Source: VGTK01 sp046327915 (GTDB lineage: Bacteria > Desulfobacterota > Binatia > UBA12015). Taken from it: a stretch of DNA of 64,000 bases. The notes below the pieces were generated by a model. It did no database searches. It worked only from the letters and a program-made list of their open reading frames with translations, and was not told the origin of the DNA. The position numbers and the translations under genes are program-made. The stretch lies in the NCBI GenBank assembly GCA_046327915.1, contig JAXLXO010000013.1:62001-126000 (forward strand). The letters are read 5' to 3'. Position 1 is the first letter of the stretch; each line of letters opens with the position of its first letter. Positions 25,416 through 33,371 of the stretch are shown piece after piece.

Positions 25416-26726
25416 CTACTCGACGGTCCCGTACGCCTGCTGCGCCGCCTTGCCACCGCGTCCGCGCTGCTCGTCCACGACCTCGCGCAGCGTCGCGAGG
25501 AACTCCGGAATCACCGGCCCGTGCGCCGCGTTCACCGTGCAATGCAGGCTCGGCGGCGGCTTCTGCTGATCCACGACCCAGCCGCGCTTCGCCAGTGCGT
25601 CGCCGATCGCGAACGTGAGGTCCGACGCATCCGCGTCGGGCCGTCGTCCGTCAGACGGGTCACGTCGTGACCCGTCTGCGAAGGCGTCGAGCGCCGGGTC
25701 GTCGCACGCGAACGACAGCAGCGTCGCGTCCGGCTCGGCGACGACGCGCAGTCCCGGGATCGCGCGCAGCCCCGCGAGAAGCGCCTCGGTCGCGGCGCGT
25801 GCGTCGCGCGTCAAGCGCAGGTAGCCCTCCTCGCCGAGGTGGGTCATCACCGCCCACGCCGCCGCGATCGGACCGCCGCTCTTCGTGCCGAGGATGCCGG
25901 AGCTGCCGTACAGTCCGCCGAGCCAGTTGTCGGTGACGAAGGTCTGGTGCCTGCGCAGCTCCTTGTTGCGGTGCAGCAGCACCGACGCGCCCTTCGCGGT
26001 GTAGCCGTACTTGTGCAGGTCGACGGAGATCGACGTCACGCCCGGCACGCGGAAATCGAACGGCGGCACCGGGTATCCGAGGCGCTCGAGCATCGGCAGC
26101 GTCACGCCGCCCATGCACGCGTCGACGTGGCAATTGACGCCACGCTCCGCCGCGATCGCGGCGATCTCCGCGATCGGGTCGACCACGCCCTGCGGATACT
26201 GCGGCGCCGAGCCGACCAGCAGCACCGTGTTCGCCGTCACGGCGTCGCGCATCGCGGACACGTCCGCGCGGAAGTCGTCGCGCACCGGCACGCGCACCGA
26301 CCGGACGCCGAAGTACGCCGCCGCCTTCTCGAATGCCGCGTGCGCGCTCGTCGGCAGGACCATCTCCGGCGTCGTGATGCCGCGCTCGTGGCCGCGGCCG
26401 CGCGCGGCCTTCACCGCGAGCAGGATGCTCTCCGTGCCGCCCGACGTCATGAAGCCCGCGGCCTCGTCGCCGCCGTGCAGCAGGTCGGACATCATCGCGA
26501 CCACCTCGGCCTGCATGCGGCGCAGGCTCGGGAACGCCGCGGTGTTGAGCGCGTTGCTCGACTGGAAGCGCGCGCACGCCTCGCTGGCCAGCGCGTACAC
26601 GTCGGGACCGGGGTAGTAGGCGAGGCTGAAGGCGCGGCCGGACTTCCAGTCCACGTCCTCGGCCTGCATCGCATCGAGCTCGTCGAGGATCGACGCGGCG
26701 GAGCGTCCGTGCGCGGGGAGCTTCAC
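25416..26726 (-). CDS. PLP-dependent lyase, sphingosine-1-phosphate-lyase-like
   Basis: A 436-residue fold-type I PLP enzyme. Key residues are visible: the cofactor-phosphate region FMTSGGTES (92-100), the ring-stacking His129, Asp202 in CHVDACMGG, and the Schiff-base Lys239 in SVDLHKYGYTAKG. The overall order matches bacterial sphingosine-1-phosphate lyase and group II decarboxylases. GTG 26726 overlaps the stop of the upstream GST gene by four bases. An insertion rich in Asp, Arg and Ser (about residues 350-368) is encoded partly by a perfect DNA palindrome and looks acquired. It probably cleaves or decarboxylates an amino-alcohol phosphate or amino acid; the substrate is not established. 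Confidence 0.83.
   Translation of the reverse strand: MKLPAHGRSAASILDELDAMQAEDVDWKSGRAFSLAYYPGPDVYALASEACARFQSSNALNTAAFPSLRRMQAEVVAMMSDLLHGGDEAAGFMTSGGTESILLAVKAARGRGHERGITTPEMVLPTSAHAAFEKAAAYFGVRSVRVPVRDDFRADVSAMRDAVTANTVLLVGSAPQYPQGVVDPIAEIAAIAAERGVNCHVDACMGGVTLPMLERLGYPVPPFDFRVPGVTSISVDLHKYGYTAKGASVLLHRNKELRRHQTFVTDNWLGGLYGSSGILGTKSGGPIAAAWAVMTHLGEEGYLRLTRDARAATEALLAGLRAIPGLRVVAEPDATLLSFACDDPALDAFADGSRRDPSDGRRPDADASDLTFAIGDALAKRGWVVDQQKPPPSLHCTVNAAHGPVIPEFLATLREVVDEQRGRGGKAAQQAYGTVE
25652..25678. repeat. Perfect 27-base palindrome inside the PLP lyase gene
   Basis: CAGACGGGTCACG (25652-25664) and CGTGACCCGTCTG (25666-25678) are exact reverse complements around one T. The element encodes residues 350-359 of the lyase, within a hydrophilic insertion, and keeps the frame open. 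Confidence 0.8.
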
Positions 26727-27466
26727 TGCAGCATCCCGGGCCCGGCCGCGGCGACATCCGCGGCCGCGAGGCCCGCACCGGGCGCGGTCGCACGATCGAC
26801 GCGCTCCATCCACGCGGCGACGTTCGGGCGCGCCGCGACGATGCGTCCGCCCTCGTCGCTGGCGCGGATGCAGAAGAGCTGCGCGAAGACGGACACGTCG
26901 GCGATCGTCAGTCGGTCGCCGATCAGCCACTCGCCGTCGCCGACGAGGCCGGCGAGCGCGTCGACGTGCCGCTCGACGTCGCGCAGCACCACGTCGAGCG
27001 GCCGCTTGCCGACACCCTGGCTCGACACCTGGCTCTTCAGCACGAACGGCATCGCGTAAGGCGCGATCGTCCGCACCAGCGAGCCCTCGTACTTGACCAG
27101 CTCGGGGATGAAGCGGCGCGCGTTGTGCGGCAACGTGAAGCGGAGCCGCATCTCGTAGAAGTAGAGGCTCTCGTCGGCCCAGTCCTCGAGCACGTGGCAG
27201 AGGCCGCGCTCGCGCGGGTCCTCGGGCACGAGGCGCGGCTCGGGGTACCTCGCCTCGAGCCAGTAGGCGATGTCGGTCGAGTCCGCGACCACGGTGCCGT
27301 CGGCGACGAGGAACGGCAGCTTCCCGGCCGGGTTCAGCTTGCGCACGACGGACAGCGTCTTCGTCGGCGGTACCTCCTCGATCGCGTACGGGACGTGCTT
27401 GACGTTCAGAATGCGGCGGATCTTGTCGCAGAAGGGCGAGATCTCGAACTGGTAGAGCGTCAGCAT
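26723..27466 (-). CDS. Glutathione S-transferase family protein
   Basis: A 247-residue GST. The thioredoxin-like N-terminal domain begins LTLYQFEISPFCDKIRRIL, where the S-x-F-C-x-K-I pattern is typical of GST and glutaredoxin-like active sites, followed by the cis-proline segment GKLPFLV and the glutathione-binding DSTDIAYWLE. An all-helical C-terminal domain follows with the N-capping segment IGDRLTIADVSVF. ATG 27466 is clear. It is co-transcribed with the downstream PLP lyase (4-base overlap), and the crotonase gene at 27483 lies 16 bases upstream. The last 15 residues, rich in Ala and Gly, are extra. Confidence 0.88.
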   Translation of the reverse strand: MLTLYQFEISPFCDKIRRILNVKHVPYAIEEVPPTKTLSVVRKLNPAGKLPFLVADGTVVADSTDIAYWLEARYPEPRLVPEDPRERGLCHVLEDWADESLYFYEMRLRFTLPHNARRFIPELVKYEGSLVRTIAPYAMPFVLKSQVSSQGVGKRPLDVVLRDVERHVDALAGLVGDGEWLIGDRLTIADVSVFAQLFCIRASDEGGRIVAARPNVAAWMERVDRATAPGAGLAAADVAAAGPGMLQ

Positions 27467-27482
27467 CGCGGTCCTCCCGCGC

Positions 27483-28313
27483 TCAGCGTCCGGTGAAGCG
27501 CGGCGGACGGCGCTGCAGGAACGACGCGACGCCCTCCTTGAAGTCCTCGGCGCCGAACGAGCGCACCATCTCGTGATCCGACAGGCGGATCGAGGCGCCC
27601 AGGTCGGTGAACAGGTCGCCGTAGAGCTGCCGCTTCATGAGCTTCAGCGAGCGCGGCGAGCACTTCGTCGCGAGCTCGCAGGCGTACTCGCGGACCTCGG
27701 CGAGCAGCCGGTCGTGCTCGATCACGCGGTTCACGAGGCCCATCGCGAGCGCCTCCTGCGCGTCGATCAGGCGCCCCGAGAACAGCAGGTCGGCCGCGTT
27801 GTGCATGCCGACGAGGCGCGGCAGCAGGAACGCGCTGCCGTGCTCGGCGACGAGGCCACGCCGCGCGAACACCGTTCCGAAGCGCGCGCGGTCGGACGCG
27901 AAGCGCATGTCGTAGTACAGCATGTAGGACAGGCCGAGCCCGGCCGCGACGCCGTTGACCGCGGCGATCACCGGCTTCGCGAGCGCCATGGGGTAGCTGT
28001 ACGGACCGCGGAGTGCGGCCGGGACGTCGTCGGGCAGCGGCGGCAGGGCCGATGCGTCGGCGGAGATCGACGTGGTCGCGTCGCCGCCGCCCTGCAGGCC
28101 GACCAGCATGTCCATGTCGGCGCCGGCGCAGTAGCCCTTGCCCGCGCCGGTGACGACGATCACGCGCACGTCCGGGTCCGCGTCCGCGCTGCGCAGCGCG
28201 TGCTCGACCTCGGCGCCCATCGAGAGCGTCCATGCGTTCAGCTTGTCGGGGCGGTTCAGGGTGACCTGACCGATGCCGTCCGCGATCTCGTACAGAATCT
28301 CGCCGTAGCTCAT
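27483..28313 (-). CDS. Crotonase-fold protein (enoyl-CoA hydratase/isomerase family)
   Basis: A 276-residue crotonase. The CoA-binding block is RPDKLNAWTLSM, the oxyanion hole residues lie in GYCAGADMDML and VAAGLGLSYML, and the C-terminal helix carries SLKLMKRQLYGDL. The two glutamates used by true enoyl-CoA hydratases are not in place: the first position is in AAGLGLSY (no Glu) and the second in FARRGLVAEHGS, where the Glu is shifted. It may therefore be an isomerase, hydrolase or another crotonase. ATG 28313 follows GAGGAG. It heads a possible operon with the GST and PLP lyase. Confidence 0.85.
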   Translation of the reverse strand: MSYGEILYEIADGIGQVTLNRPDKLNAWTLSMGAEVEHALRSADADPDVRVIVVTGAGKGYCAGADMDMLVGLQGGGDATTSISADASALPPLPDDVPAALRGPYSYPMALAKPVIAAVNGVAAGLGLSYMLYYDMRFASDRARFGTVFARRGLVAEHGSAFLLPRLVGMHNAADLLFSGRLIDAQEALAMGLVNRVIEHDRLLAEVREYACELATKCSPRSLKLMKRQLYGDLFTDLGASIRLSDHEMVRSFGAEDFKEGVASFLQRRPPRFTGR

Positions 28314-28334
28314 GTGCGCTCCTCGGGAACCGTC

Positions 28335-28387
28335 CGCCCGATCGGGCGAATCCCCGGCGACACTAGTGTTTTCGACGGAGGTCGCAA
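28335..28387 (-). promoter_or_regulatory. Putative promoter with two palindromes before the crotonase gene
   Basis: On the minus strand TTGCGA (plus 28382-28387) and TAGTGT (plus 28360-28365) are 16 bases apart. The -10 box lies inside the 10-bp palindrome ACACTAGTGT (28360-28369), and a 14-bp palindrome CGCCCGATCGGGCG follows at 28335-28348. Such placement is typical of repressor operators. Confidence 0.45.
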
Positions 28388-28544
28388 AGTGCGCTGCGGA
28401 GGCCCGCATGCGTTCCGATGGCGCGGCGCGGGGCGTAGGGTCGGGGTCAGGAGAAGAGACCGCTCCGACACGCCGTCCGCCATTCATGCTCCGACGCAGG
28501 GCCGCCGATTCCGACAGCGAGGACGGCAAGCAAAGGAGTCGACG

Positions 28545-28922
28545 ATGAAGGACCGGGCTTTCCGCATCACGTGGCGCCGCACGGCGTTGCTGGTCTTGAC
28601 GGTGGCGGCCGTGCTCTCGGCCGCGCCCGCGGCGGTGCGGGCCGACGACTTCGACGAGTCGCGCAGCGCGTGGGCCGTCATGCCGCCGTTCGGCGAGAAC
28701 CTGCAGCCCGGCGTCCAGCGCGACGGCACGCTGCGCGTGATCCGCTTCGCGAACGACCGCCAGATCCTGAACGACCCCGGCACGGTGGTCGGCTTCACGG
28801 CGATCTTCGCGCGCACCGGCGAGCTGTCGCCGACGCACCCGCACATGACCGATCAGAAGTCGCTGCTGGAGATCATGCGGCGCGGCGAGGTCAATCGCAG
28901 GGCGTCGATCGGGAACGACTGA
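28545..28922 (+). CDS. Small secreted protein, function unknown
   Basis: A 125-residue exported protein with a signal peptide (TALLVLTVAAVLSAAPAAVRA, cleavage near residue 33). The mature 92 residues contain no cysteine and read DDFDESRSAWAVMPPFGENL at their start. No family is recognised. ATG 28545 is strongly supported by AAAGGAG eight bases upstream. It is divergent from the crotonase gene and convergent with the small membrane protein at 28941. Confidence 0.7.
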   Translation: MKDRAFRITWRRTALLVLTVAAVLSAAPAAVRADDFDESRSAWAVMPPFGENLQPGVQRDGTLRVIRFANDRQILNDPGTVVGFTAIFARTGELSPTHPHMTDQKSLLEIMRRGEVNRRASIGND

Positions 28923-28940
28923 TCGCGGCCGCACGGCCGC

Positions 28941-29261
28941 TCACTGCAGCAGGGTCGAGGTGTCGAAGAAGACCTCGCGCGACTCGTCGCAGTCGTCGCA
29001 GTAGAGCCGCGCGACGCGGAGCACGCGTCCGCCCGCGTCGCGCGTGCCCTCGCCGGCGACGCTGAAGCGCATGCCGCACAGGCAGTGCCGGCGGCGCAGC
29101 TCGTCGTCCATGTCCGAGAACGAGCGGATGTTGATCGCCTCCTCGGGCGAGCTGCCGGGTCCCTCGAAGGACGCACGGCGGGCCTGCGCCTTCGCGCGGC
29201 GCTTCAGACCCATCGCGGCGACCGCCGCGACGATGGCGAGGACGAAGAGAATCGTGATCAT
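28941..29261 (-). CDS. Small membrane-anchored protein with zinc-ribbon-like cysteines
   Basis: A 106-residue protein with one N-terminal membrane helix (ITILFVLAIVAAVAAMGL) and a soluble tail holding two cysteine pairs, CLC near residue 60 and CDDC near residue 89, that could bind zinc. No enzyme family is recognised. ATG 29261 puts the helix at the N-terminus; the upstream in-frame start at 29309 lies too close to the divergent pyrophosphatase. Function unknown. Confidence 0.65.
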   Translation of the reverse strand: MITILFVLAIVAAVAAMGLKRRAKAQARRASFEGPGSSPEEAINIRSFSDMDDELRRRHCLCGMRFSVAGEGTRDAGGRVLRVARLYCDDCDESREVFFDTSTLLQ

Positions 29262-29295
29262 CGTTCGATTTCCGCATCCGTGGTAAGGCTCGAAG

Positions 29296-29976
29296 ATGGC
29301 AGAGAGCAAGCCCTTCCGACTCGAGGACGCGTTGCCGTTCCTCTACCGCAGGCATCCGTGGCACGGCATCGCGATCGGCGACGACGCGCCGCGGAAGGTC
29401 GCGGCCTTCATCGAGATCGTGCCGACGGACACCGTCAAGTACGAGCTCGACAAGGCGACCGGGTACCTGAAGATCGACCGGCCGCAGAAGTTCTCGAACG
29501 TCTACCCGAGCCTGTACGGCTTCATCCCGCAGACCTACTGCGGCGACGAGACCGGCAAGTTCTGCTCCGAGCGGACGGGGCGCCCGGGGATCGTCGGCGA
29601 CGGCGACCCGCTCGACATCTGCGTGCTCTCCGAGCGCGACATCTCGCACGGCGACATCCTGGTGCGCGCGATCCCGATCGGCGGGCTGCGCATGCTCGAC
29701 GGCAACGAGGCCGACGACAAGATCATCGCGGTGCTCCAGGGCGACGCGGTGTACGGCAACTGGCTGGAGATCGAGGAGAGCCCGGCCGCTCTGGTCGAGC
29801 GGCTGCGGCACTACTTCCTGACCTACAAGCAGGTGCCGGGACCGGAGAAGGCGCACGTCGAGATCACGCACGTCTACGGGCGCGAGGAGGCCTACGAGGT
29901 GATCCGGCGCACGCAGATCGACTACGAGAACAAGTTCAGGGATCTGCGCGAGGCGATGAAGGCCGGACGCTTCTGA
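29296..29976 (+). CDS. ppa: Inorganic pyrophosphatase (soluble, family I)
   Basis: A 226-residue family I pyrophosphatase that hydrolyses diphosphate to two phosphates with magnesium. The signature GDGDPLDICVLSE (near residue 101) holds three metal-binding aspartates, and the other active-site residues are seen in KYELDKATGYLKIDR, YPSLYGFIPQTY and ADDKIIAVLQGD, with a final YKQVPGPEKAHVEI block. It is longer than the usual 175-residue E. coli enzyme because of an N-terminal extension and an insertion around FCSERTGRPGI. ATG 29296 is the clear start. It is followed closely by a small membrane protein gene. Confidence 0.93.
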   Translation: MAESKPFRLEDALPFLYRRHPWHGIAIGDDAPRKVAAFIEIVPTDTVKYELDKATGYLKIDRPQKFSNVYPSLYGFIPQTYCGDETGKFCSERTGRPGIVGDGDPLDICVLSERDISHGDILVRAIPIGGLRMLDGNEADDKIIAVLQGDAVYGNWLEIEESPAALVERLRHYFLTYKQVPGPEKAHVEITHVYGREEAYEVIRRTQIDYENKFRDLREAMKAGRF

Positions 29977-29986
29977 GCGCCGCCCC

Positions 29987-30511
29987 ATGAACACGCCCGC
30001 GCCCGCGTTCGACGCGGCCCACCGCCGCTACCTCCTGATCGAGCAGGGCGTCGGTGCCGCGATCTTCAACCTCGTGCTGAACGGCGTGATCGCGTGGCTG
30101 TCGGTGCGCTCGCTCGAGCGCGTGCCGCTCTGGGGCGGCGACACGAGCATCGGCGTGGACACGATCGCGACGACGTTCCTGCTGCCGTTCATCACCTGCC
30201 TCGTCGTGACGCGCCTCGCGCGTGGCATGGTCGAGAAGGGCAAGCTGCCGCCGGTCGAATGGCGGCGGGCGGAGCATCCGCTGCTCGGACGCCTGCCGGC
30301 GCGTCCGTTGACGCGCGGACTCGTGCTCGGCGTCACGGGGCTGGTGGCGTTCGCGCCGGTCGTCGTCTGGGCGTTCGCGGCTCTCGAGGTGCGCGAACTC
30401 GGCCCGTGGAGCTTCGTCGTCTTCAAGGCCCTGTTCGCGGCCGTCCTGAGCTGCGTGTTCACGCCGCTCATCGCGATGATGGCGCTGGGAGACGCGTCGC
30501 CGCGTGCTTGA
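29987..30511 (+). CDS. Four-helix membrane protein, function unknown
   Basis: A 174-residue protein with about four predicted membrane helices (near residues 22-40, 55-75, 110-130 and 142-162). No family is recognised with confidence. It begins ten bases after the pyrophosphatase stop and is probably co-transcribed. Its end is nine bases from the convergent VanX-like gene. Confidence 0.7.
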   Translation: MNTPAPAFDAAHRRYLLIEQGVGAAIFNLVLNGVIAWLSVRSLERVPLWGGDTSIGVDTIATTFLLPFITCLVVTRLARGMVEKGKLPPVEWRRAEHPLLGRLPARPLTRGLVLGVTGLVAFAPVVVWAFAALEVRELGPWSFVVFKALFAAVLSCVFTPLIAMMALGDASPRA

Positions 30512-30520
30512 CGACGTCCG

Positions 30521-31225
30521 TTACTGCAGCGGGGCGTTCGAGAGGTCGTACTTGGCCCAGCCGGGGCCGTCGAAGTGCCACCACTCGGTGGAGAGCGGCT
30601 CGAAGCCCTCGCGGACCATGGCGACTTCCAGCAGCCGCATGTTGCGCAGCGCCTGCTTGCTGATGCCCCTGAGCGCGTTGCGGTGGGCGCGCTCCGAGAA
30701 GTCGTCGAAGTCGGTGGGCATGGACTGCTCGTTGCCCTGCGCGTCGACGAGCGTCACGTCGACCGCGGCGCCGCGGTTGTGCTTCGAGCCTTCGGTCGGG
30801 ATGCCGTCGTTCGCGACCGGGCGCGCGACGTAGCGCGTGTCGGGCTTGATCGCCCAGAGCTTCTCCTGCACCGAGAACGGCCGGTAGCAGTCCCAGACCT
30901 TCAGCCCGAGGCCGCGCTGCTGCAGGCTCTGCTGGACCTTGTGCAGGTGGTCGGCGACGTCCCGCCGCAGGTAGCACTTCGCGATCGGGTAGATCTGCTG
31001 TCCGGTGAAGTTGTTCGCGGTAGCGTAGCGCATGTCGACGACGATCGTCGGGTCGACGGTCCTGATGTCGACGAGGTCGTTCGGCAGCGGCGGCGGAGGC
31101 GGCTGCTTGCCGGTGCGCCAGATGGTCGCGCTGCTGCAGCCCGCGAGCGACGCGCATGCCGCGAGCATGACGACGAGCGCCGCGACCGCGTTACGCACGC
31201 CGCTGGCCGGCACCGGTGTCCTCAT
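30521..31225 (-). CDS. D-Ala-D-Ala dipeptidase (VanX/DdpX family) lipoprotein
   Basis: A 234-residue zinc dipeptidase that would cleave D-Ala-D-Ala or related D-dipeptides from peptidoglycan turnover. The zinc ligands and catalytic residues of family M15D are seen in SKHNRGAAVDVTLVD (His and Asp) and STEWWHFD (catalytic Glu and last His); the DCYRPFSVQ segment carries the transition-state arginine. A lipobox, SLAGC, near residue 29 marks it as a lipoprotein at the outer face of a membrane. ATG 31225 is chosen; a GTG at 31282 overlaps the upstream crotonase stop by four bases and would extend the signal region to 48 residues. Cell-wall recycling is more likely than vancomycin resistance because no other van genes are present. 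Confidence 0.88.
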   Translation of the reverse strand: MRTPVPASGVRNAVAALVVMLAACASLAGCSSATIWRTGKQPPPPPLPNDLVDIRTVDPTIVVDMRYATANNFTGQQIYPIAKCYLRRDVADHLHKVQQSLQQRGLGLKVWDCYRPFSVQEKLWAIKPDTRYVARPVANDGIPTEGSKHNRGAAVDVTLVDAQGNEQSMPTDFDDFSERAHRNALRGISKQALRNMRLLEVAMVREGFEPLSTEWWHFDGPGWAKYDLSNAPLQ

Positions 31226-31278
31226 GATCGTCTTCGCCGCTCGCACGTTCTTCGCCTGCCCGGATCCCTGATGCGCGC

Positions 31279-32130
31279 TCACGCCGGCCGGCGTGCTTGA
31301 CGACCATTCTTCTTCGGCGGGCCGTCGACCTGCAAGCCGCCGAGGCGGATCGCGAGCCAGTAGAGGTCGCCGTCCGCAGCCGTGACGTCGCCGCGCGCGA
31401 CGGTGCTGCGCAGGGCTCTCACCGTCGTCTTGGTCATCGCCACGGGAACGGCCGGCTGCGCCACGATCCTTGCCGCGATCTCACGGGCCTTTTGGACAGG
31501 ATCCGCGGCCACGTGATTCACAAGCCGGAAGTCGAGTGCCTGCTGCGCGCCGACGCGCTCGCAGGTGGTGACGAGCTCGATGGTGCGCGACGGTCCGATC
31601 TCGCGCAGCAGCAAGGGCAGGGCGCCCCACGTGAGCGGCATGCCGATTGCGACCTCGGGGATCGAGAGCCACGCGTCGCGCGCCATGACGCGCAGGTCGC
31701 AGGCGAGGGCGAGCACGGCGCCGCCGCCGACGCAGAGCCCGTTGATCGCGCAGATCGTGACTTGGTCGAGCGCGTCGATGGCGGCGACCGTGCGATCGCC
31801 GAGGCGCGCGCGGTGGCGGCGCTCGAGGTCGTTCTGCGGCTTCCCGTCCTCGCGCTTGTTCGACAAGTCGGCGCCGGCCGAGAAAGCACGTCCCGTGCCG
31901 GTGAGGATGACGACGCGCGTCGTGAAGTCCTCGCGCAGCGACGCGAGGATCTCCTGCAGCTGCAGGTGCTCGCGCGGCGACAGCGCGTTGAGCTTGTCGG
32001 GCCGGTCGAGGACGATCGTCGCGACGGCGCCGGCGCGCTCGATGCGCACCGTCGGCCGCTCGGGGCGTGTGATCCGGACCCGCTTCGGCGCGGCACTCTT
32101 CGTGCTGCGCGAGCGACGCGCGGCCGTCAC
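31279..32130 (-). CDS. Crotonase-fold protein (enoyl-CoA hydratase/isomerase family)
   Basis: A 283-residue crotonase. The blocks are DRPDKLNALSPREHLQLQE, the oxyanion-hole segment FSAGADLSN, and GLCVGGGAVLALACDLRV. The first catalytic Glu of enoyl-CoA hydratases is replaced here by Ala in GGGAVLAL, while the second is present in LSIPEVAIGM. A basic N-terminal tail of about 25 residues and a tail rich in Lys and Arg are extra. One-glutamate crotonases often act as isomerases or thioesterases rather than hydratases. GTG 32130 is the start used. It is followed by the VanX-like gene on the same strand. Confidence 0.85.
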   Translation of the reverse strand: MTAARRSRSTKSAAPKRVRITRPERPTVRIERAGAVATIVLDRPDKLNALSPREHLQLQEILASLREDFTTRVVILTGTGRAFSAGADLSNKREDGKPQNDLERRHRARLGDRTVAAIDALDQVTICAINGLCVGGGAVLALACDLRVMARDAWLSIPEVAIGMPLTWGALPLLLREIGPSRTIELVTTCERVGAQQALDFRLVNHVAADPVQKAREIAARIVAQPAVPVAMTKTTVRALRSTVARGDVTAADGDLYWLAIRLGGLQVDGPPKKNGRQARRPA

Positions 32131-32335
32131 GAGGCCGGGGCCTCCGGCCGGGCGCTCGCGGCGCGCGTCGGGCGAAGCGTCCTTGCCGCTGCGCCACCGG
32201 TGGCCGGTGCCGCCGACGCGGACGTCAAGTATCCCTCGTGTTCCGTTGGCGTGACGAGATTCCGGGTCGCCTTCACGGTTCCCTCCAACGACGGAACCGG
32301 TTGCCTAGCGGATCGAGGCGGTGGTAGCCAGCGCC

Positions 32336-33337
32336 ATGCGACGCACGCTCGTGTTCGCCCTGTCGTTGCTCGCTCTTCCCGCGCTCGCCGCGGCCGCGGG
32401 TCCGGACTTCACGCAGCACGGACCGCTCGAGGTCGGGCGTCGGATCGTGCGCTGGACGAAGGCGTCGGAGACCACCGGCGAGCCGCGCGTCCTCGACACG
32501 CTGATCTGGTATCCCGCCGCGGCGGGAAGCGGGTCTCCCGACGTCGTGACGGAGGACGCGCCGGTCGCGGAGAGCCGCTGGCCGGTGATCCTGTTCTCGC
32601 ACGGCTCGTGCGGGCTGCCCGGACAGTCGCCGTTCTACGTCGAGACGCTCGCGAGCTGGGGCTTCGTCGTGGCGGCGCCGCCGCACCCCGGCAACATGAC
32701 CACGGACCAGGACTGCCGCGACGGCGGCAGCGACACCGGGCTCGCCGACAGCTACCAGAACCGCGTCGCCGACATCCGCTTCGTGCTCGACCAGCTGATC
32801 GCGGCGTCGGCCGATCCCGACTCCCCGTTCCATCGCCGCATCGACCCGCGGCGGGTGGGGATGAGCGGACACTCGTTCGGCGGACAGACGACGTTGCGCG
32901 TCGCGGCGGCGGAGCCGCGCGTCAAGGGCGCGGTGGCGCTCGCGCCGGCCGCGCCGAGCGGGCTCGTCGTGCGCACGCCGACGATGGTCCTCGGCTCGGA
33001 GCTCGACACGCTGACGCCGTTCGACACGACCGTCGCGAAGGCGTACGCGGCACTCGCCGGGCCAAGGTACCTCGTCGAGCTGCTGAACACCGGACACTGC
33101 GCGTACGCGCTGCTGTGCGCGCCGTCGTTCTGCGGCGGCGGCTGCGAGCCCGACGCGCTCGACATCGAGACCGCGCACGACTTGACGCTGTACTACGCGG
33201 TGCCGTTCTTCCTGAAGTACGTCGCCGGCAACGGACGCTTCGAGGATCGCATCCAGCCGGGAGTCGAGCCGCCGTACGCGGTGGTGCACGCCGCGGTGCC
33301 GGGAGCGCTGCCGGTCCGGACGCTGCCGACGCGCTGA
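32336..33337 (+). CDS. Secreted alpha/beta hydrolase (PAF-acetylhydrolase/PETase-like)
   Basis: A 333-residue exported serine hydrolase. A signal peptide (LVFALSLLALPALAAAA) is followed by an alpha/beta-hydrolase domain with the strand ILFSHGSCGLPGQS, the nucleophile elbow MSGHSFGGQTT near residue 183, a likely acidic residue in VLGSELDTLTPF, and the catalytic histidine in LLNTGHCAY. The layout resembles bacterial platelet-activating-factor acetylhydrolases and the dienelactone-hydrolase group. Two cysteine pairs near the end suggest disulphides. ATG 32336 keeps the normal signal peptide. It probably hydrolyses an ester outside the cytoplasm; the natural substrate is unknown. Confidence 0.85.
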   Translation: MRRTLVFALSLLALPALAAAAGPDFTQHGPLEVGRRIVRWTKASETTGEPRVLDTLIWYPAAAGSGSPDVVTEDAPVAESRWPVILFSHGSCGLPGQSPFYVETLASWGFVVAAPPHPGNMTTDQDCRDGGSDTGLADSYQNRVADIRFVLDQLIAASADPDSPFHRRIDPRRVGMSGHSFGGQTTLRVAAAEPRVKGAVALAPAAPSGLVVRTPTMVLGSELDTLTPFDTTVAKAYAALAGPRYLVELLNTGHCAYALLCAPSFCGGGCEPDALDIETAHDLTLYYAVPFFLKYVAGNGRFEDRIQPGVEPPYAVVHAAVPGALPVRTLPTR

Positions 33338-33371
33338 CGCTCATCCGTCGGCGCGTCGCGACGAAGGTCCT

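Noticed and set aside
25652..25678. Rho-independent terminator
   Set aside because: The palindrome lies inside a coding region with no T run, and the reading frame continues through it to a conserved C-terminus.
30521..31225. Vancomycin resistance locus
   Set aside because: Only a VanX-like dipeptidase is present, as a lipoprotein, with no D-Ala-D-Lac ligase, VanH or VanRS genes; cell-wall recycling is more likely.
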